Shown here: positions 1-7,870 of the stretch, in pieces | Layout of the letters: each line of letters starts with the position of its first letter | Position numbering within the stretch: the first letter of the stretch is position 1 | NCBI RefSeq assembly: GCF_042678945.1 | Contig: NZ_JBHTLM010000016.1 | Location: forward strand, 49,143 to 113,142 | Length of the DNA stretch: 64,000 nt | From: Fontibacillus puldeungensis | GTDB lineage: Bacteria; Bacillota; Bacilli; Paenibacillales; Paenibacillaceae | Direction of reading: 5' to 3' | The notes under the pieces: model-generated | What the model saw: the letters and a program-made list of their open reading frames with translations, nothing else | What the model was told of the DNA's origin: nothing | The model's database searches: none | Translations under genes and position numbers: made by a program

Positions 1-534
1 AGAAAACTCTTAGTCGACGCGTTTGCAAATCTAGCTAATAACAAGGATTTCAAGGATATAACAATTAAGGATATAACTGACGGAGCTACTGTGAATCGTG
101 CCACTTTTTATGCTCATTTCGAGAATAAATATGAATTGATGGAATATGCCATTTCTGAGGTAATTACTGAAAGAATCTGTGGTTGCTTAAAGAATTTTGA
201 CGCTTTAAATAAAGAGACAATGGTCAACATTTTCATGTTATTGATAAAGTTTCAGACAGATTTCGGAAAAGAATTAACTTCCCAGTGCAAGAGAAGTATT
301 CAATCATTTAGTAACGTTTTCGAATCTAAAATAAATAATGAATTAGAAAAATTATTTCAGGCTCTTTTGCAAAACCAAAGTAAAAATTCGGATCCGGAAT
401 CCATTAAAGTTGGTGCGGCTGTGTTAAGCACAAGCATCTTTGGAGCAACAATGGATTTGATGCAAAATAGTACGTTGTCTGCTGAACAAAATATTCGGTA
501 TGCTATTCCATATATTTCGGGGGAGTATCATTGA
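1..534 (+). CDS. TetR/AcrR-family transcriptional regulator (5' end missing)
   Basis: The reading frame is open from base 1, so the true start lies before the window. The first 40 or so residues are the end of a TetR-type DNA-binding domain: a helix with KLLVDAFANL, then the turn-recognition helix ending in RATFYAHFENKYEL, the usual TetR signature. The rest is a helical ligand-binding domain of ordinary length with no recognisable specificity. A GTG at 91 falls inside the recognition helix and is not a plausible start. The gene is AT-rich compared with the fructan genes downstream. Its targets cannot be told, because the adjacent gene it might control lies outside the window. Confidence 0.85.
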   Translation, partial: RKLLVDAFANLANNKDFKDITIKDITDGATVNRATFYAHFENKYELMEYAISEVITERICGCLKNFDALNKETMVNIFMLLIKFQTDFGKELTSQCKRSIQSFSNVFESKINNELEKLFQALLQNQSKNSDPESIKVGAAVLSTSIFGATMDLMQNSTLSAEQNIRYAIPYISGEYH

Positions 535-640
535 ACCATCCTGCCCGTCCCTCAGTTGAACAATAGTGCCGACTTCGGCAATCAATGAAAGTTCTTGTCC
601 TACATCGGGAAACAAAATCACCCGTTTGACAGGTGGTTTG

Positions 641-711
641 CTCTAAGGCTATAAGCCAGAGGATAGTTTTCTGTTTCGCACGCTGTGCGAGCTCAACTGG
701 CTAAAGCCAGT
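641..711. other. Run of three short hairpins in a 410-bp intergenic gap
   Basis: Three perfect or near-perfect short inverted repeats lie almost end to end: 641-661 (CTCT..GGCT/AGCC..AGAG), 676-690 (TCGCAC/GTGCGA) and 696-711 (ACTGGCT/AGCCAGT), followed directly by a terminator. The rest of the 535-944 gap shows no convincing gene. A 65-codon leftward frame at 424-621 overlaps the TetR gene and is probably chance or a gene remnant. Confidence 0.4.
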
Positions 712-715
712 AATA

Positions 716-745
716 AATAAAGAGAGGCCGCAGCCCCTCTTTATT
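716..745. terminator. Factor-independent terminator
   Basis: A stem of AATAAAGAG(A)GG pairs with CCCCTCTTTATT across a short loop, with T-rich flanks on both strands, so it could act in either direction. It probably ends the TetR transcript or a short structured RNA upstream. Confidence 0.6.
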
Positions 746-944
746 CAAGAGATCGTCCGTTGTCACGCCTTATTCCCAGTTATGGATTCCCGTTCAACTG
801 AGCCAGTATCTAATCAAGATGCTCCTCGGTTTTGCGCCACCTAAGGAAAACATTTAAAACTTCACACTTGTGGAGTGTCGAAGGTTACGTTCCATTATAG
901 ATTAAGGGGAATAAGGCTGAAATCAAGTTACCGTTCACCACATT

Positions 945-1823
945 CTATTTCGGTTCTACGGCGGTGATTCCCAGCGCCAGCGCCCCGCACAAACCGGCGT
1001 TGTCCCCCAGAACCGGAGGAACGATATAATTGTCCATATCATCAAGAATCGCCGGGGAGGCGACGTATCCGTTTAAGTTTTGGGCAACTTGCTTGCGGAC
1101 CAGCGGGAACAACTGCTTCTGGTGCATGACACCGCCGCCGAGAATCACTTTTTTCGGCGATAGCAACAGAATCACTCCCGTAAGGGCCTGGGCCAGATAG
1201 TAAGCTTCCATCTCCCATGCTTTATGGTCGTCCGGCAATTCGTTTCCTTTCACTCCCCAGCGTTTTTCGATCGCAGGTCCGCTGGCCATCCCCTCCAGGC
1301 AGTCGCCATGAAAAGGACATGCCCCTTTGAAATTGTCCTCCGGATGCCGCCGAGTTAAGACATGCCCCCCTTCCGGATGGACCAGGCCATGCACCAGTTT
1401 GCCTTCCGCGTACACCCCCACGCCGACGCCCGTCCCGATCGTATAGTAAACGCAGCTATCCAGTCCCTTGGCCGCGCCCCACTTCGCCTCGCCGAAGACC
1501 GCTGCGTTCACATCGGTGTCGAAACCGACCGGCACCGGGAAAAAGCGCTTCATATACCCAACGAAGTCAAACCCTGCCCATCCCGATTTCGGCGTCGTGG
1601 TCACCCGCCCGTATGCAGGGCTGGAACGATCCAGGTCGATCGGTCCAAAGGACCCGATTCCGATTGCTTCAACGCCCTTGTCCCGAAAAAATGCAACCGC
1701 TTGCTCTAGCGTTTTTTCCGGCGCCTCCGTCGGAAAGTTGATCCGTTTGAGAATTTCTCCCTTTTCATTCCCGACCCCGCATATGAATTTCGTGCCTCCC
1801 GCTTCAATCGCGCCAATTCGCAT
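945..1823 (-). CDS. ROK-family fructokinase
   Basis: A 292-residue ROK sugar kinase, most like Firmicute fructokinases of the YdhR/GmuE type; it would make fructose-6-phosphate from fructose and ATP in the cytoplasm. Visible motifs are the N-terminal phosphate loop GAIEAGGTKF, the catalytic Asp in GFDTDVNAA (about residue 104), the GTGVGVG nucleotide loop and the ROK zinc site (PEGGH, then CPFHGDCLEG). The ATG at 1823 was chosen over the one at 1859 because GAGGAGGAG stands 6 bases before it. The gene is divergent from the GH32/transporter operon and shares its operator region, so both should be induced together. Fructose is inferred as substrate from the surrounding fructosidase genes; other hexoses cannot be excluded. 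Confidence 0.88.
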   Translation of the reverse strand: MRIGAIEAGGTKFICGVGNEKGEILKRINFPTEAPEKTLEQAVAFFRDKGVEAIGIGSFGPIDLDRSSPAYGRVTTTPKSGWAGFDFVGYMKRFFPVPVGFDTDVNAAVFGEAKWGAAKGLDSCVYYTIGTGVGVGVYAEGKLVHGLVHPEGGHVLTRRHPEDNFKGACPFHGDCLEGMASGPAIEKRWGVKGNELPDDHKAWEMEAYYLAQALTGVILLLSPKKVILGGGVMHQKQLFPLVRKQVAQNLNGYVASPAILDDMDNYIVPPVLGDNAGLCGALALGITAVEPK

Positions 1824-1876
1824 AGTTAACTCCTCCTCTTCAACTGTAAGTGCTTCCATATTTATTTTACTATGTT

Positions 1877-1890
1877 GGAAAACGTTTTAC
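1877..1890. promoter_or_regulatory. LacI-family operator, copy 1
   Basis: GGAAAACGTTTTAC, one base off the palindrome GTAAAACGTTTTAC found 112 bp away. It lies 54 bases before the fructokinase start, just downstream of a TATTAT-like element on the minus strand, so a bound repressor would block fructokinase transcription. The LacI regulator encoded at 7871-8869 is the likely ligand. Confidence 0.7.
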
Positions 1891-1954
1891 TATAATAACT
1901 TTTTTGACTGCAAAATATTTAACCATATACTTGTTATAATCAATAATGTAAACG

Positions 1955-1982
1955 TTGACAAGATAATAAATTATGTTATTAT
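1955..1982 (+). promoter_or_regulatory. Sigma-A-type promoter of the GH32/transporter/GH172 operon
   Basis: A perfect -35 TTGACA (1955-1960) and a -10 TATTAT (1977-1982) are separated by 16 bp. Transcription should begin near 1989, inside operator copy 2, which is the expected geometry for LacI-type repression. Confidence 0.7.
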
Positions 1983-1988
1983 GTTTTT

Positions 1989-2002
1989 GTAAAACGTTTT
2001 AC
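1989..2002. promoter_or_regulatory. LacI-family operator, copy 2 (perfect palindrome)
   Basis: GTAAAACGTTTTAC is a perfect 14-bp palindrome with the central CG typical of LacI-family operators. It overlaps the predicted transcription start of the rightward operon. It differs from a CcpA cre site at its outer bases, so a specific LacI regulator is favoured over CcpA. Confidence 0.75.
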
Positions 2003-2019
2003 TAAATGGAGATGACAAG

Positions 2020-3483
2020 ATGAAAAAAGTATTTTACAAACCGAAAGACGGATGGGTTGGAGACGTAATCCCGTTCTATGACAATGGAGAGTACAAGCTA
2101 TACTATCTCCATGATCAAAGAGTCGGCGGCGATTACGGGAATCATACGACGTGGAACCTAATCACCACCAAAAACGGCTTGGATTTTGAAGATTACGGAA
2201 CAGTTCTGCCAAACGGCAGTGAAACCGATCCGGACCGAAACGCTTATACCGGTTCAGTGATTAAGGACCAAAACGGCATTTATCACCTGTTCTACACCGG
2301 ACATAATCCTAACCCCGAGTTTTGCGTAAATGGAAAGCCCTTACAAGTTATATTAAAGGCCACTGGTACCGACGGTATCAACTGGATGAAGGATGTAAAT
2401 TTCAAGCTTTATGGAGATGGGGTCATTTATGAGAAGTTCGATTGGCGAGATCCGTTCGTGTTTTTCAACGAAGAACGGCAAGAGTACTGGATGCTCGTCA
2501 CCTCAAGGTTAATGAACTCCTCCGAGAAGAAAGGAGGGTGCATTGCCCTCCTCACTTCCGAGGATCTCGTACATTGGCGTTATCAGGAGCCGTTTTACAG
2601 CCCGGACAAGTACATCACGATGGAATGTCCGGACTATTTTCAAATGGGAGACTGGCACTACCTGGTCTACTCGACGTTCAGCGAGAAGTTCGTGACGCAT
2701 TACAAAAAGAGCAAAAGCATCGGGGGCGTATACACTTCCCCGGTCCCGGACACCTTTGACGGCAGAGGATTTTACGCGGCGAAAACGGCCTCGGACGGAC
2801 GGCAGAGATACGCTTTCGGCTGGGTGCCTTCCAAGAAAGATGCGAGCGATTACGGCGACTGGGAATGGGCCGGAACCTTGGTCGTGCATGAGGTTTATCA
2901 AAACGATGGTGGCGATCTCCTAGTCAGGATGCCTCAAGCGATCTATGAGCATTTTAATACCGAGATAGACCTCATTCCCGAAGCGGAGAACAACTGCCGC
3001 CATGACGGCAGTCGCTTCGAATTGGCATCTCCCGATGGACTGGCATACCGGGTCTTGAATGAACTGCCTTCCCAAGTCCTGATCGAAGCCTCGTTTACGG
3101 TCTGGAATGAGGCGAAAGATTTCGGCATCGCGCTGCGCACCGACAAAGTGCTCGATACGGGTTATTTCATTAAATTCGATCCGTTCCACAACCGCATCGC
3201 GTTCGATATGTGGCCAAGAACCGAGCCCGGTTTCTTTCAATGGCAAATTGCTGGCGATAAACCGCAAATGATCGAGCTGGAGCGTCCATTCCGCTTCGCG
3301 GAGCACGATCGGATCAACGTGAAGCTGATTTTGGAAGACGATATCTTGTGCCTTTACGTCAATGACATGGTCGCGATGACCACGCGGATCTACAACTTCA
3401 AAACCGGCCATCTCGGTTTTTATGCCAATGAAGGTTCCGTTACGATCGACGAGGTCAAGCTGAAAATCACGGCCATGGGTTGA
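2020..3483 (+). CDS. Compact GH32-like fructosidase (paralogue A)
   Basis: A 487-residue cytosolic protein without signal peptide, with a five-bladed propeller of the GH32 type followed by a beta-sandwich. The usual WMNDPNG block is reduced to WVGDVIPFY at the very N-terminus; Asp15 sits where the nucleophile is expected. The other GH32 landmarks are present: the RDP motif (Asp144) and ECPD (Glu202). It is a full-length paralogue of the enzyme at 8946-10373. It is first in the operon, with its ATG 17 bases past the operator. By family it should cleave fructosyl bonds; the substrate is not readable. Inside an operon with an importer and a GH172 enzyme, a short oligosaccharide such as inulobiose is reasonable. 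Fructosyltransferase activity is an alternative. Confidence 0.8.
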   Translation: MKKVFYKPKDGWVGDVIPFYDNGEYKLYYLHDQRVGGDYGNHTTWNLITTKNGLDFEDYGTVLPNGSETDPDRNAYTGSVIKDQNGIYHLFYTGHNPNPEFCVNGKPLQVILKATGTDGINWMKDVNFKLYGDGVIYEKFDWRDPFVFFNEERQEYWMLVTSRLMNSSEKKGGCIALLTSEDLVHWRYQEPFYSPDKYITMECPDYFQMGDWHYLVYSTFSEKFVTHYKKSKSIGGVYTSPVPDTFDGRGFYAAKTASDGRQRYAFGWVPSKKDASDYGDWEWAGTLVVHEVYQNDGGDLLVRMPQAIYEHFNTEIDLIPEAENNCRHDGSRFELASPDGLAYRVLNELPSQVLIEASFTVWNEAKDFGIALRTDKVLDTGYFIKFDPFHNRIAFDMWPRTEPGFFQWQIAGDKPQMIELERPFRFAEHDRINVKLILEDDILCLYVNDMVAMTTRIYNFKTGHLGFYANEGSVTIDEVKLKITAMG

Positions 3484-3495
3484 TCCGTTTCTGGA

Positions 3496-3521
3496 TTAAA
3501 AATCTGCAAGCAGATTTTTAA
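3496..3521 (+). terminator. Intercistronic hairpin between the GH32 and the binding-protein genes
   Basis: TTAAAAATCTGC and GCAGATTTTTAA form a perfect 12-bp stem with a 2-base loop, followed by an AT-rich stretch. Inside an operon this may be a leaky terminator or an mRNA-stabilising structure that sets different levels for the enzyme and the importer. Confidence 0.6.
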
Positions 3522-3551
3522 TTATATAAGACAAAATGGAGGGGTTTAGAA

Positions 3552-4901
3552 ATGGCTAGAAGCAGAAAAATGTCAAAGGTCTTCTCTCTTATCGTCATCT
3601 CCGCCTTACTTGCAACCGCTCTCGCGGGCTGCGGCGGCTCGGCGAACAAAAACGCCGAGAGCGACGCGCAAAAACAGGGGAATTCGTCCGAGGGGAACAC
3701 AAGCCAAACGATCACCTGGTTGACGGCCCGACCGGAGAACGGTGCGATCATTCAAACCGTTCGGGAACTGGCGGACCGCTATGCTCAAGATCATCCCGGC
3801 TTCAAGTTGGATATTCAAGTAACGGCGGACAGACCTTCGTACTTGACCAAGCTGAGAACGCTCGTCGCTTCCGGCGAGGTTCCGGAATTTATCGATACGG
3901 ATGCCGATCCGTACGCGCAGGAACTGGCGGATGCCGGCAAGCTCGTCGACATGAAGCAGTTCCTGGACGAGCAAGGTTTGTACGATAAGTTCTATGAACC
4001 GGCGTTGAAATACCAGGAGCTGCCCGACGGACGCCTGTACCTCCTCCCTTTGGAATACCATCTGGAGATGACTTGGTACAACAAGAAAATTTTTGCGGAA
4101 AATAACCTTGACGTACCCAAAACGATTGACGATATGCTTGCCGTCAGCAAGGTGCTTAAAAACAAAGGCATCACCCCGATCGCCGTAGACGGCGTGGATG
4201 TCTGGCCCGTGCTGCGCTATGCGGCGATGATTCCGTTCCGCGCGACGGGAAACGAATTTGCCCGTAATTTGAGCCAGGGCAAAGCCAAAATGACCGACAA
4301 AGTCGGTATGCAAGCGGCGAATTTCGTCTCCGACATCGGTCAATACTTCCAGCAAGGTTTCGCCACAACGGATTACACGACCGCCAAAAACATGTTCCTT
4401 AACGGCGAAGCCGCCATGTACCAGATGGGGACCTGGGAAATTCCGTCCTTCGTGGACGAAAATCTGCCGGATAAAATGAAGGGGAACGTCGACTATTTCT
4501 ACCTGCCGACCATGACAGGCGCCAAAACGCCAGAGAACGAGTTTTTTGGAAACAGCGGGATCGGCCTGGCCGCCACCGCTAGCAAATTCGAAGGAACGGC
4601 TAAGGATTTCCTAAGTTACGTCCTGAAGAACTACAGCGATGTCTACGTGGCTAAACAACAGATGTCCCCGCTGAAATTCACGATTGAAGACGAGTCTAAG
4701 TTCTCCAAACTGTTCCTGCGCATCAAAAAGGATATGGATAACTATGGTTCGGAATTTGCCAAGCCTTGGGATACGTTGTTGGACGCCAATACGAACTCCG
4801 TCATGAGCGATTTGATCATCAAACTGGCCATGGGAGCCATGACTCCGGAAGAGTTCGCCAAACAAGTCGACGACTCCATCGCCCAAAACGCCAGCAATTA
4901 G
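3552..4901 (+). CDS. ABC sugar importer, solute-binding lipoprotein (CUT1)
   Basis: A 449-residue family-1 extracellular solute-binding protein. The N-terminus is a lipoprotein signal with lipobox LAGC (Cys27), then a Gly/Ser/Asn-rich linker and a two-lobed sugar-binding domain (motifs ITWLTARPENG, YQMGTWEIP). GGAGGGG precedes the ATG. It should capture an oligosaccharide at the membrane and hand it to the two permeases that follow. Neighbours argue for a fructo-oligosaccharide or difructose anhydride; the sequence alone does not prove this. No ATPase gene is present in the operon, so a shared MsmX-type ATPase encoded elsewhere is presumably used. Confidence 0.9.
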   Translation: MARSRKMSKVFSLIVISALLATALAGCGGSANKNAESDAQKQGNSSEGNTSQTITWLTARPENGAIIQTVRELADRYAQDHPGFKLDIQVTADRPSYLTKLRTLVASGEVPEFIDTDADPYAQELADAGKLVDMKQFLDEQGLYDKFYEPALKYQELPDGRLYLLPLEYHLEMTWYNKKIFAENNLDVPKTIDDMLAVSKVLKNKGITPIAVDGVDVWPVLRYAAMIPFRATGNEFARNLSQGKAKMTDKVGMQAANFVSDIGQYFQQGFATTDYTTAKNMFLNGEAAMYQMGTWEIPSFVDENLPDKMKGNVDYFYLPTMTGAKTPENEFFGNSGIGLAATASKFEGTAKDFLSYVLKNYSDVYVAKQQMSPLKFTIEDESKFSKLFLRIKKDMDNYGSEFAKPWDTLLDANTNSVMSDLIIKLAMGAMTPEEFAKQVDDSIAQNASN

Positions 4902-4921
4902 CCGTAACCTTCAGACAAACT

Positions 4922-4958
4922 GTCCCCCTGCCCGGCCCTTTAAGGTCCGGGTGGGGAC
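4922..4958 (+). terminator. Stem-loop between binding-protein and permease genes
   Basis: GTCCCC..TGCCCGG pairs with TCCGGG.TGGGGAC around a TTTAA loop. There is no long T-run. Stem-loops at this place in sugar ABC operons usually protect the binding-protein part of the mRNA and lower permease expression. Confidence 0.55.
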
Positions 4959-5002
4959 CTTTCATCCTAAGTTTTCAATCTGAATCAATGGAGAGATTCC
5001 AC

Positions 5003-5878
5003 ATGAATGTACTAAAGGATAAAAAGGCATGGTTGATTTTTATCACTCCCGCCCTGCTCTTTTATTTGGGAACCGTCTTTGTCCCGATCATTCAGTCGCT
5101 GAATTATGGTTTTCAAGATTGGAACGGCATCAAGGACGCCAAATATATCGGGCTGGGCAATTATATCAAAATGTTTCATGACCCCTACTTTTGGAACTCC
5201 GTGCAAAACAATTTGGTATACGTCGTCATCGTCGTACTGATGCAAGTTTTCATCGGGTTGTTTTTCGCGCTATTGCTCTCGTACGTCAAAAAAGGAGCTG
5301 GCATTTTCAGAACGCTATATTACTTGCCGGCTGTCGTGGTCACAGTTGCGATCGCCCAGATGTTTCGGAACTTCTATTCCCTGCAGCCACTCGGTCTCCT
5401 CAACATGTTCCTAGGATGGATCGGACTCGGTCATCTGCAAAACGCCTGGTTATCCGACCCGCATACTGCATTGATCGCCGTATCCATTCCCGAAGGTTGG
5501 CGCTTTACGGGGATGTACATGGTTATCTTTTACGCGGCGCTGATCGCCATACCAAAAGAAATCGAGGAAGCCGCCACCATCGACGGCGTTAACGGCTGGC
5601 AGTTGATCCGTCATATCAAGTTGCCGAGCATCAAGCATGTGCTGAGCCTGGCGCTGATCATGTGCACCACCGGGGCACTGCGCGGCTTCGATATCCCTTA
5701 TATCATCGGCGTGCCGGGTTCGACCACCGAGCTGGTGACGACCTATATGTACAAAAAAGCGTTCTCCACCATCCAATACGGTTACGGTAGCGCAATCGCC
5801 GTCTTTATCGTCATCGAAAGCCTTGTTGCAGTACTTATTATCCGGACCCTTTTCAATTCCAGGAAAGGAGAAGCGTAA
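5003..5878 (+). CDS. ABC sugar importer permease 1 (MalF/UgpA type)
   Basis: A 291-residue polytopic membrane protein with about six helices, starting MNVLKDKKAWLIFITPALLF. The cytoplasmic EAA loop that contacts the ATPase is visible (EIEEAATIDGVNGWQLIRHI). A longer open frame begins at 4766, but that part lies inside the binding-protein gene and its hairpin. GGAGAG 7 bases before 5003 supports the start used here. It pairs with the next gene to form the channel of the CUT1 importer. Confidence 0.9.
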   Translation: MNVLKDKKAWLIFITPALLFYLGTVFVPIIQSLNYGFQDWNGIKDAKYIGLGNYIKMFHDPYFWNSVQNNLVYVVIVVLMQVFIGLFFALLLSYVKKGAGIFRTLYYLPAVVVTVAIAQMFRNFYSLQPLGLLNMFLGWIGLGHLQNAWLSDPHTALIAVSIPEGWRFTGMYMVIFYAALIAIPKEIEEAATIDGVNGWQLIRHIKLPSIKHVLSLALIMCTTGALRGFDIPYIIGVPGSTTELVTTYMYKKAFSTIQYGYGSAIAVFIVIESLVAVLIIRTLFNSRKGEA

Positions 5879-5879
5879 G

Positions 5880-6713
5880 ATGCAATCCAAAAAAACAGCT
5901 TTGTCCTTCCTGCTCTATTTTATCGTGATCGCGATCCTGATCGTGCAAATCTATCCGGTCGTCTGGCTGATGTTGTCCAGCTTCAAATCGAGCATCGAAT
6001 TGACGACAAGCCCCTTCTCGCTGCCTGAGGTATGGTCGTTCGACAACTATGCCACCGTGTTCCGGGAAAGCGATCTGCTGCTGTATATCAAAAATACCGC
6101 TATCGTGACCTTCAGCTGCTTGGTACTAATCGTCTTCCTCAGCGCAACGGCGGGTTTTGCCCTCGTCAAAATGAAGATCAAATTGAATTCGAAGCTGCTG
6201 CTGTTCTTTACGGTCGGCATCATGATCCCGATTCAGGTCACCCTAATTCCGTTGTTTATCATGTACAAAGACTACGGGCTGTTGAACTCCTACTTGGCGT
6301 TGATCCTGCCACAAGTCGGGTTTGCCCTGCCGTTGTCGATTTTGATCTTTACCAGCTTTTACAGCTACGTGCCGGGTGAATTGATCGAAGCCGCCGTCAT
6401 CGACGGATGCAACATTTATCAGGTGTTTTATAAAATCATTTCGCCGCTGACCATCAACACGACGGTCACGGTCGCCTCGATCAACTTCATTTTCATCTGG
6501 AATGATTTTATTTTTTCCAACACTTTTACGAACGACAAGCAATACAAAACGATTGCCGTCGGGCTTCAGGAATTTATCGGGGCGTTCGGCGCGACGGATT
6601 GGGGCCAGACGTTTGCGGCCATCTGCATCAGTATCATCCCGATCATCGTAACGTACCTATTCCTGAACAAATACGTGATGGCCGGCGTGTCGGACGGTGC
6701 GGTAAAAGGATAA
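5880..6713 (+). CDS. ABC sugar importer permease 2 (MalG/UgpE type)
   Basis: A 277-residue membrane protein with about six helices and the EAA loop ELIEAAVIDGCNIYQVFYKI, which docks onto the ATPase. The start at 5880 was chosen because AAGGAG lies just upstream, within the end of permease 1; the stop of permease 1 and this ATG are one base apart, which suggests translational coupling. The C-terminal VMAGVSDGAVKG is typical of this permease class. Same operon and substrate as the preceding two genes. Confidence 0.9.
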   Translation: MQSKKTALSFLLYFIVIAILIVQIYPVVWLMLSSFKSSIELTTSPFSLPEVWSFDNYATVFRESDLLLYIKNTAIVTFSCLVLIVFLSATAGFALVKMKIKLNSKLLLFFTVGIMIPIQVTLIPLFIMYKDYGLLNSYLALILPQVGFALPLSILIFTSFYSYVPGELIEAAVIDGCNIYQVFYKIISPLTINTTVTVASINFIFIWNDFIFSNTFTNDKQYKTIAVGLQEFIGAFGATDWGQTFAAICISIIPIIVTYLFLNKYVMAGVSDGAVKG

Positions 6714-6732
6714 GAGACAAGGAGAGATCACC

Positions 6733-7821
6733 ATGCAATCGATGAATCAACTTTTTGGCAGAATGAAAGGAAAAAGCAGAGCGATCACCGCAGAAAATCC
6801 GCGCGGCCTGAAGGGCGAAGGCGGGAAAGCCGCCGGTCCCTTGGGCGTCGCCCGGAAAGGCAAAGCCTTCATCTCGTTGGCTGAGGGCGAAACCGCGACG
6901 CTCGTCGATATCGAAGGCCCCGGCATCATCCAGCACATCTGGATGACCGTGACCGATCAAACCGAATCCGGCTGGTTCGTATTGCGCGACCTGGTGCTGC
7001 GGATGTATTGGGACGGCGAAGAATCCCCGTCGGTGGAAGTTCCATTAGGCGATTTCTTTTGCAACGGCTTCGGTGCCAGAGCGGTCGTCAACTCCATGCC
7101 GATTGTGGTCAATCCGGTCGGCGGCATGAACAGTTACTTCGCGATGCCCTTCAGAAAATCCGCCAAAGTAACCATTACGAATGAACACCCTCAGGAGATC
7201 GAAGCGTTTTTCTACCAGTTTGACTATATGCTGGTCGATGAACTCGCCGAGGATACGGAATATTTTCACGCCCAATTCCGCCGGGAAAATCCGACCAAGC
7301 TCAAGCAGGATTATACAATTATTGATGGAATTAAAGGAAGAGGGAAATATGTCGGCACCTATATGGCCTGGACCTCCCTGTCCCGCTACTGGTACGGCGA
7401 AGGAGAAGTGAAATTTTACCTCGACGGCGACCGGGATTGGCCAACGATCTGCGGCACGGGTACGGAGGATTACTTCGGCGGCGCCTGGGGTTTCGTGAAA
7501 TCCGACAACGGCAACCCGGTGCAGGAACAAACCTATTCCACTCCCTTCATGGGTTTCCCACATTTCCAAGTGAAGGACGACACCAGATCGCATATTTACG
7601 ATGGAGCGGCTTGTCCGATGCGCGGCTTCTATCGTTGGCATATACTTGATCCCATTTTGTTCGAAGAGGATTTACGCATCACCGTTCAACAGATCGGACA
7701 TGACGGCAAGGCGTTGTTCGAAAGAAGCGACGACGTGAGTTCCGTATGCTACTGGTATCAGACCGAACCGCATCAAGCGTTTCCCGAACTCCCCGGCGTG
7801 CTGGAAAGACGTCCGCGTTAA
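6733..7821 (+). CDS. GH172 (DUF2961) alpha-D-fructofuranosidase / difructose dianhydride enzyme
   Basis: A 362-residue cytosolic protein of the DUF2961 family, now glycoside hydrolase family 172. The characterised bifidobacterial founder opens and forms difructose dianhydride I (alpha-D-fructofuranosidase); other members act on alpha-D-arabinofuranosides. Visible family motifs are GPGIIQHIW, PVGGMNSYFAMPF, the acidic YGEGEVKFYLDGD block (Glu223/225) and GTGTEDYFGGAWGF (Glu245). The catalytic Glu pair reported for GH172 appears to fall in these last two blocks; this assignment is from memory of the family. Its place between a sugar importer and a LacI gene, with a GH32 enzyme and a fructokinase, favours a fructose-containing substrate over an arabinan. 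GGAG stands before the ATG. Confidence 0.8.
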   Translation: MQSMNQLFGRMKGKSRAITAENPRGLKGEGGKAAGPLGVARKGKAFISLAEGETATLVDIEGPGIIQHIWMTVTDQTESGWFVLRDLVLRMYWDGEESPSVEVPLGDFFCNGFGARAVVNSMPIVVNPVGGMNSYFAMPFRKSAKVTITNEHPQEIEAFFYQFDYMLVDELAEDTEYFHAQFRRENPTKLKQDYTIIDGIKGRGKYVGTYMAWTSLSRYWYGEGEVKFYLDGDRDWPTICGTGTEDYFGGAWGFVKSDNGNPVQEQTYSTPFMGFPHFQVKDDTRSHIYDGAACPMRGFYRWHILDPILFEEDLRITVQQIGHDGKALFERSDDVSSVCYWYQTEPHQAFPELPGVLERRPR

Positions 7822-7870
7822 TCAAGAGGAACAGAAACGTCGCAATTCATAAAGAAACAGAGGTTTGAAT

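Noticed and set aside
424..621. Minus-strand 65-codon frame
   Set aside because: It overlaps the TetR gene and has no ribosome site; it could be a remnant but cannot be supported.
1989..2002. Reading the palindrome as a CcpA cre site
   Set aside because: The outer bases do not fit the cre pattern, and a cognate LacI gene is in the operon, so a specific operator is favoured.
3606..4355. Long minus-strand open frame (249 codons)
   Set aside because: It lies wholly inside the binding-lipoprotein gene, has no ribosome site and shows no protein-like pattern; it mirrors codon bias of the real gene.
4766..5002. N-terminal extension of permease 1
   Set aside because: It overlaps the lipoprotein gene and its hairpin; a good ribosome site and a hydrophobic start appear only at 5003.
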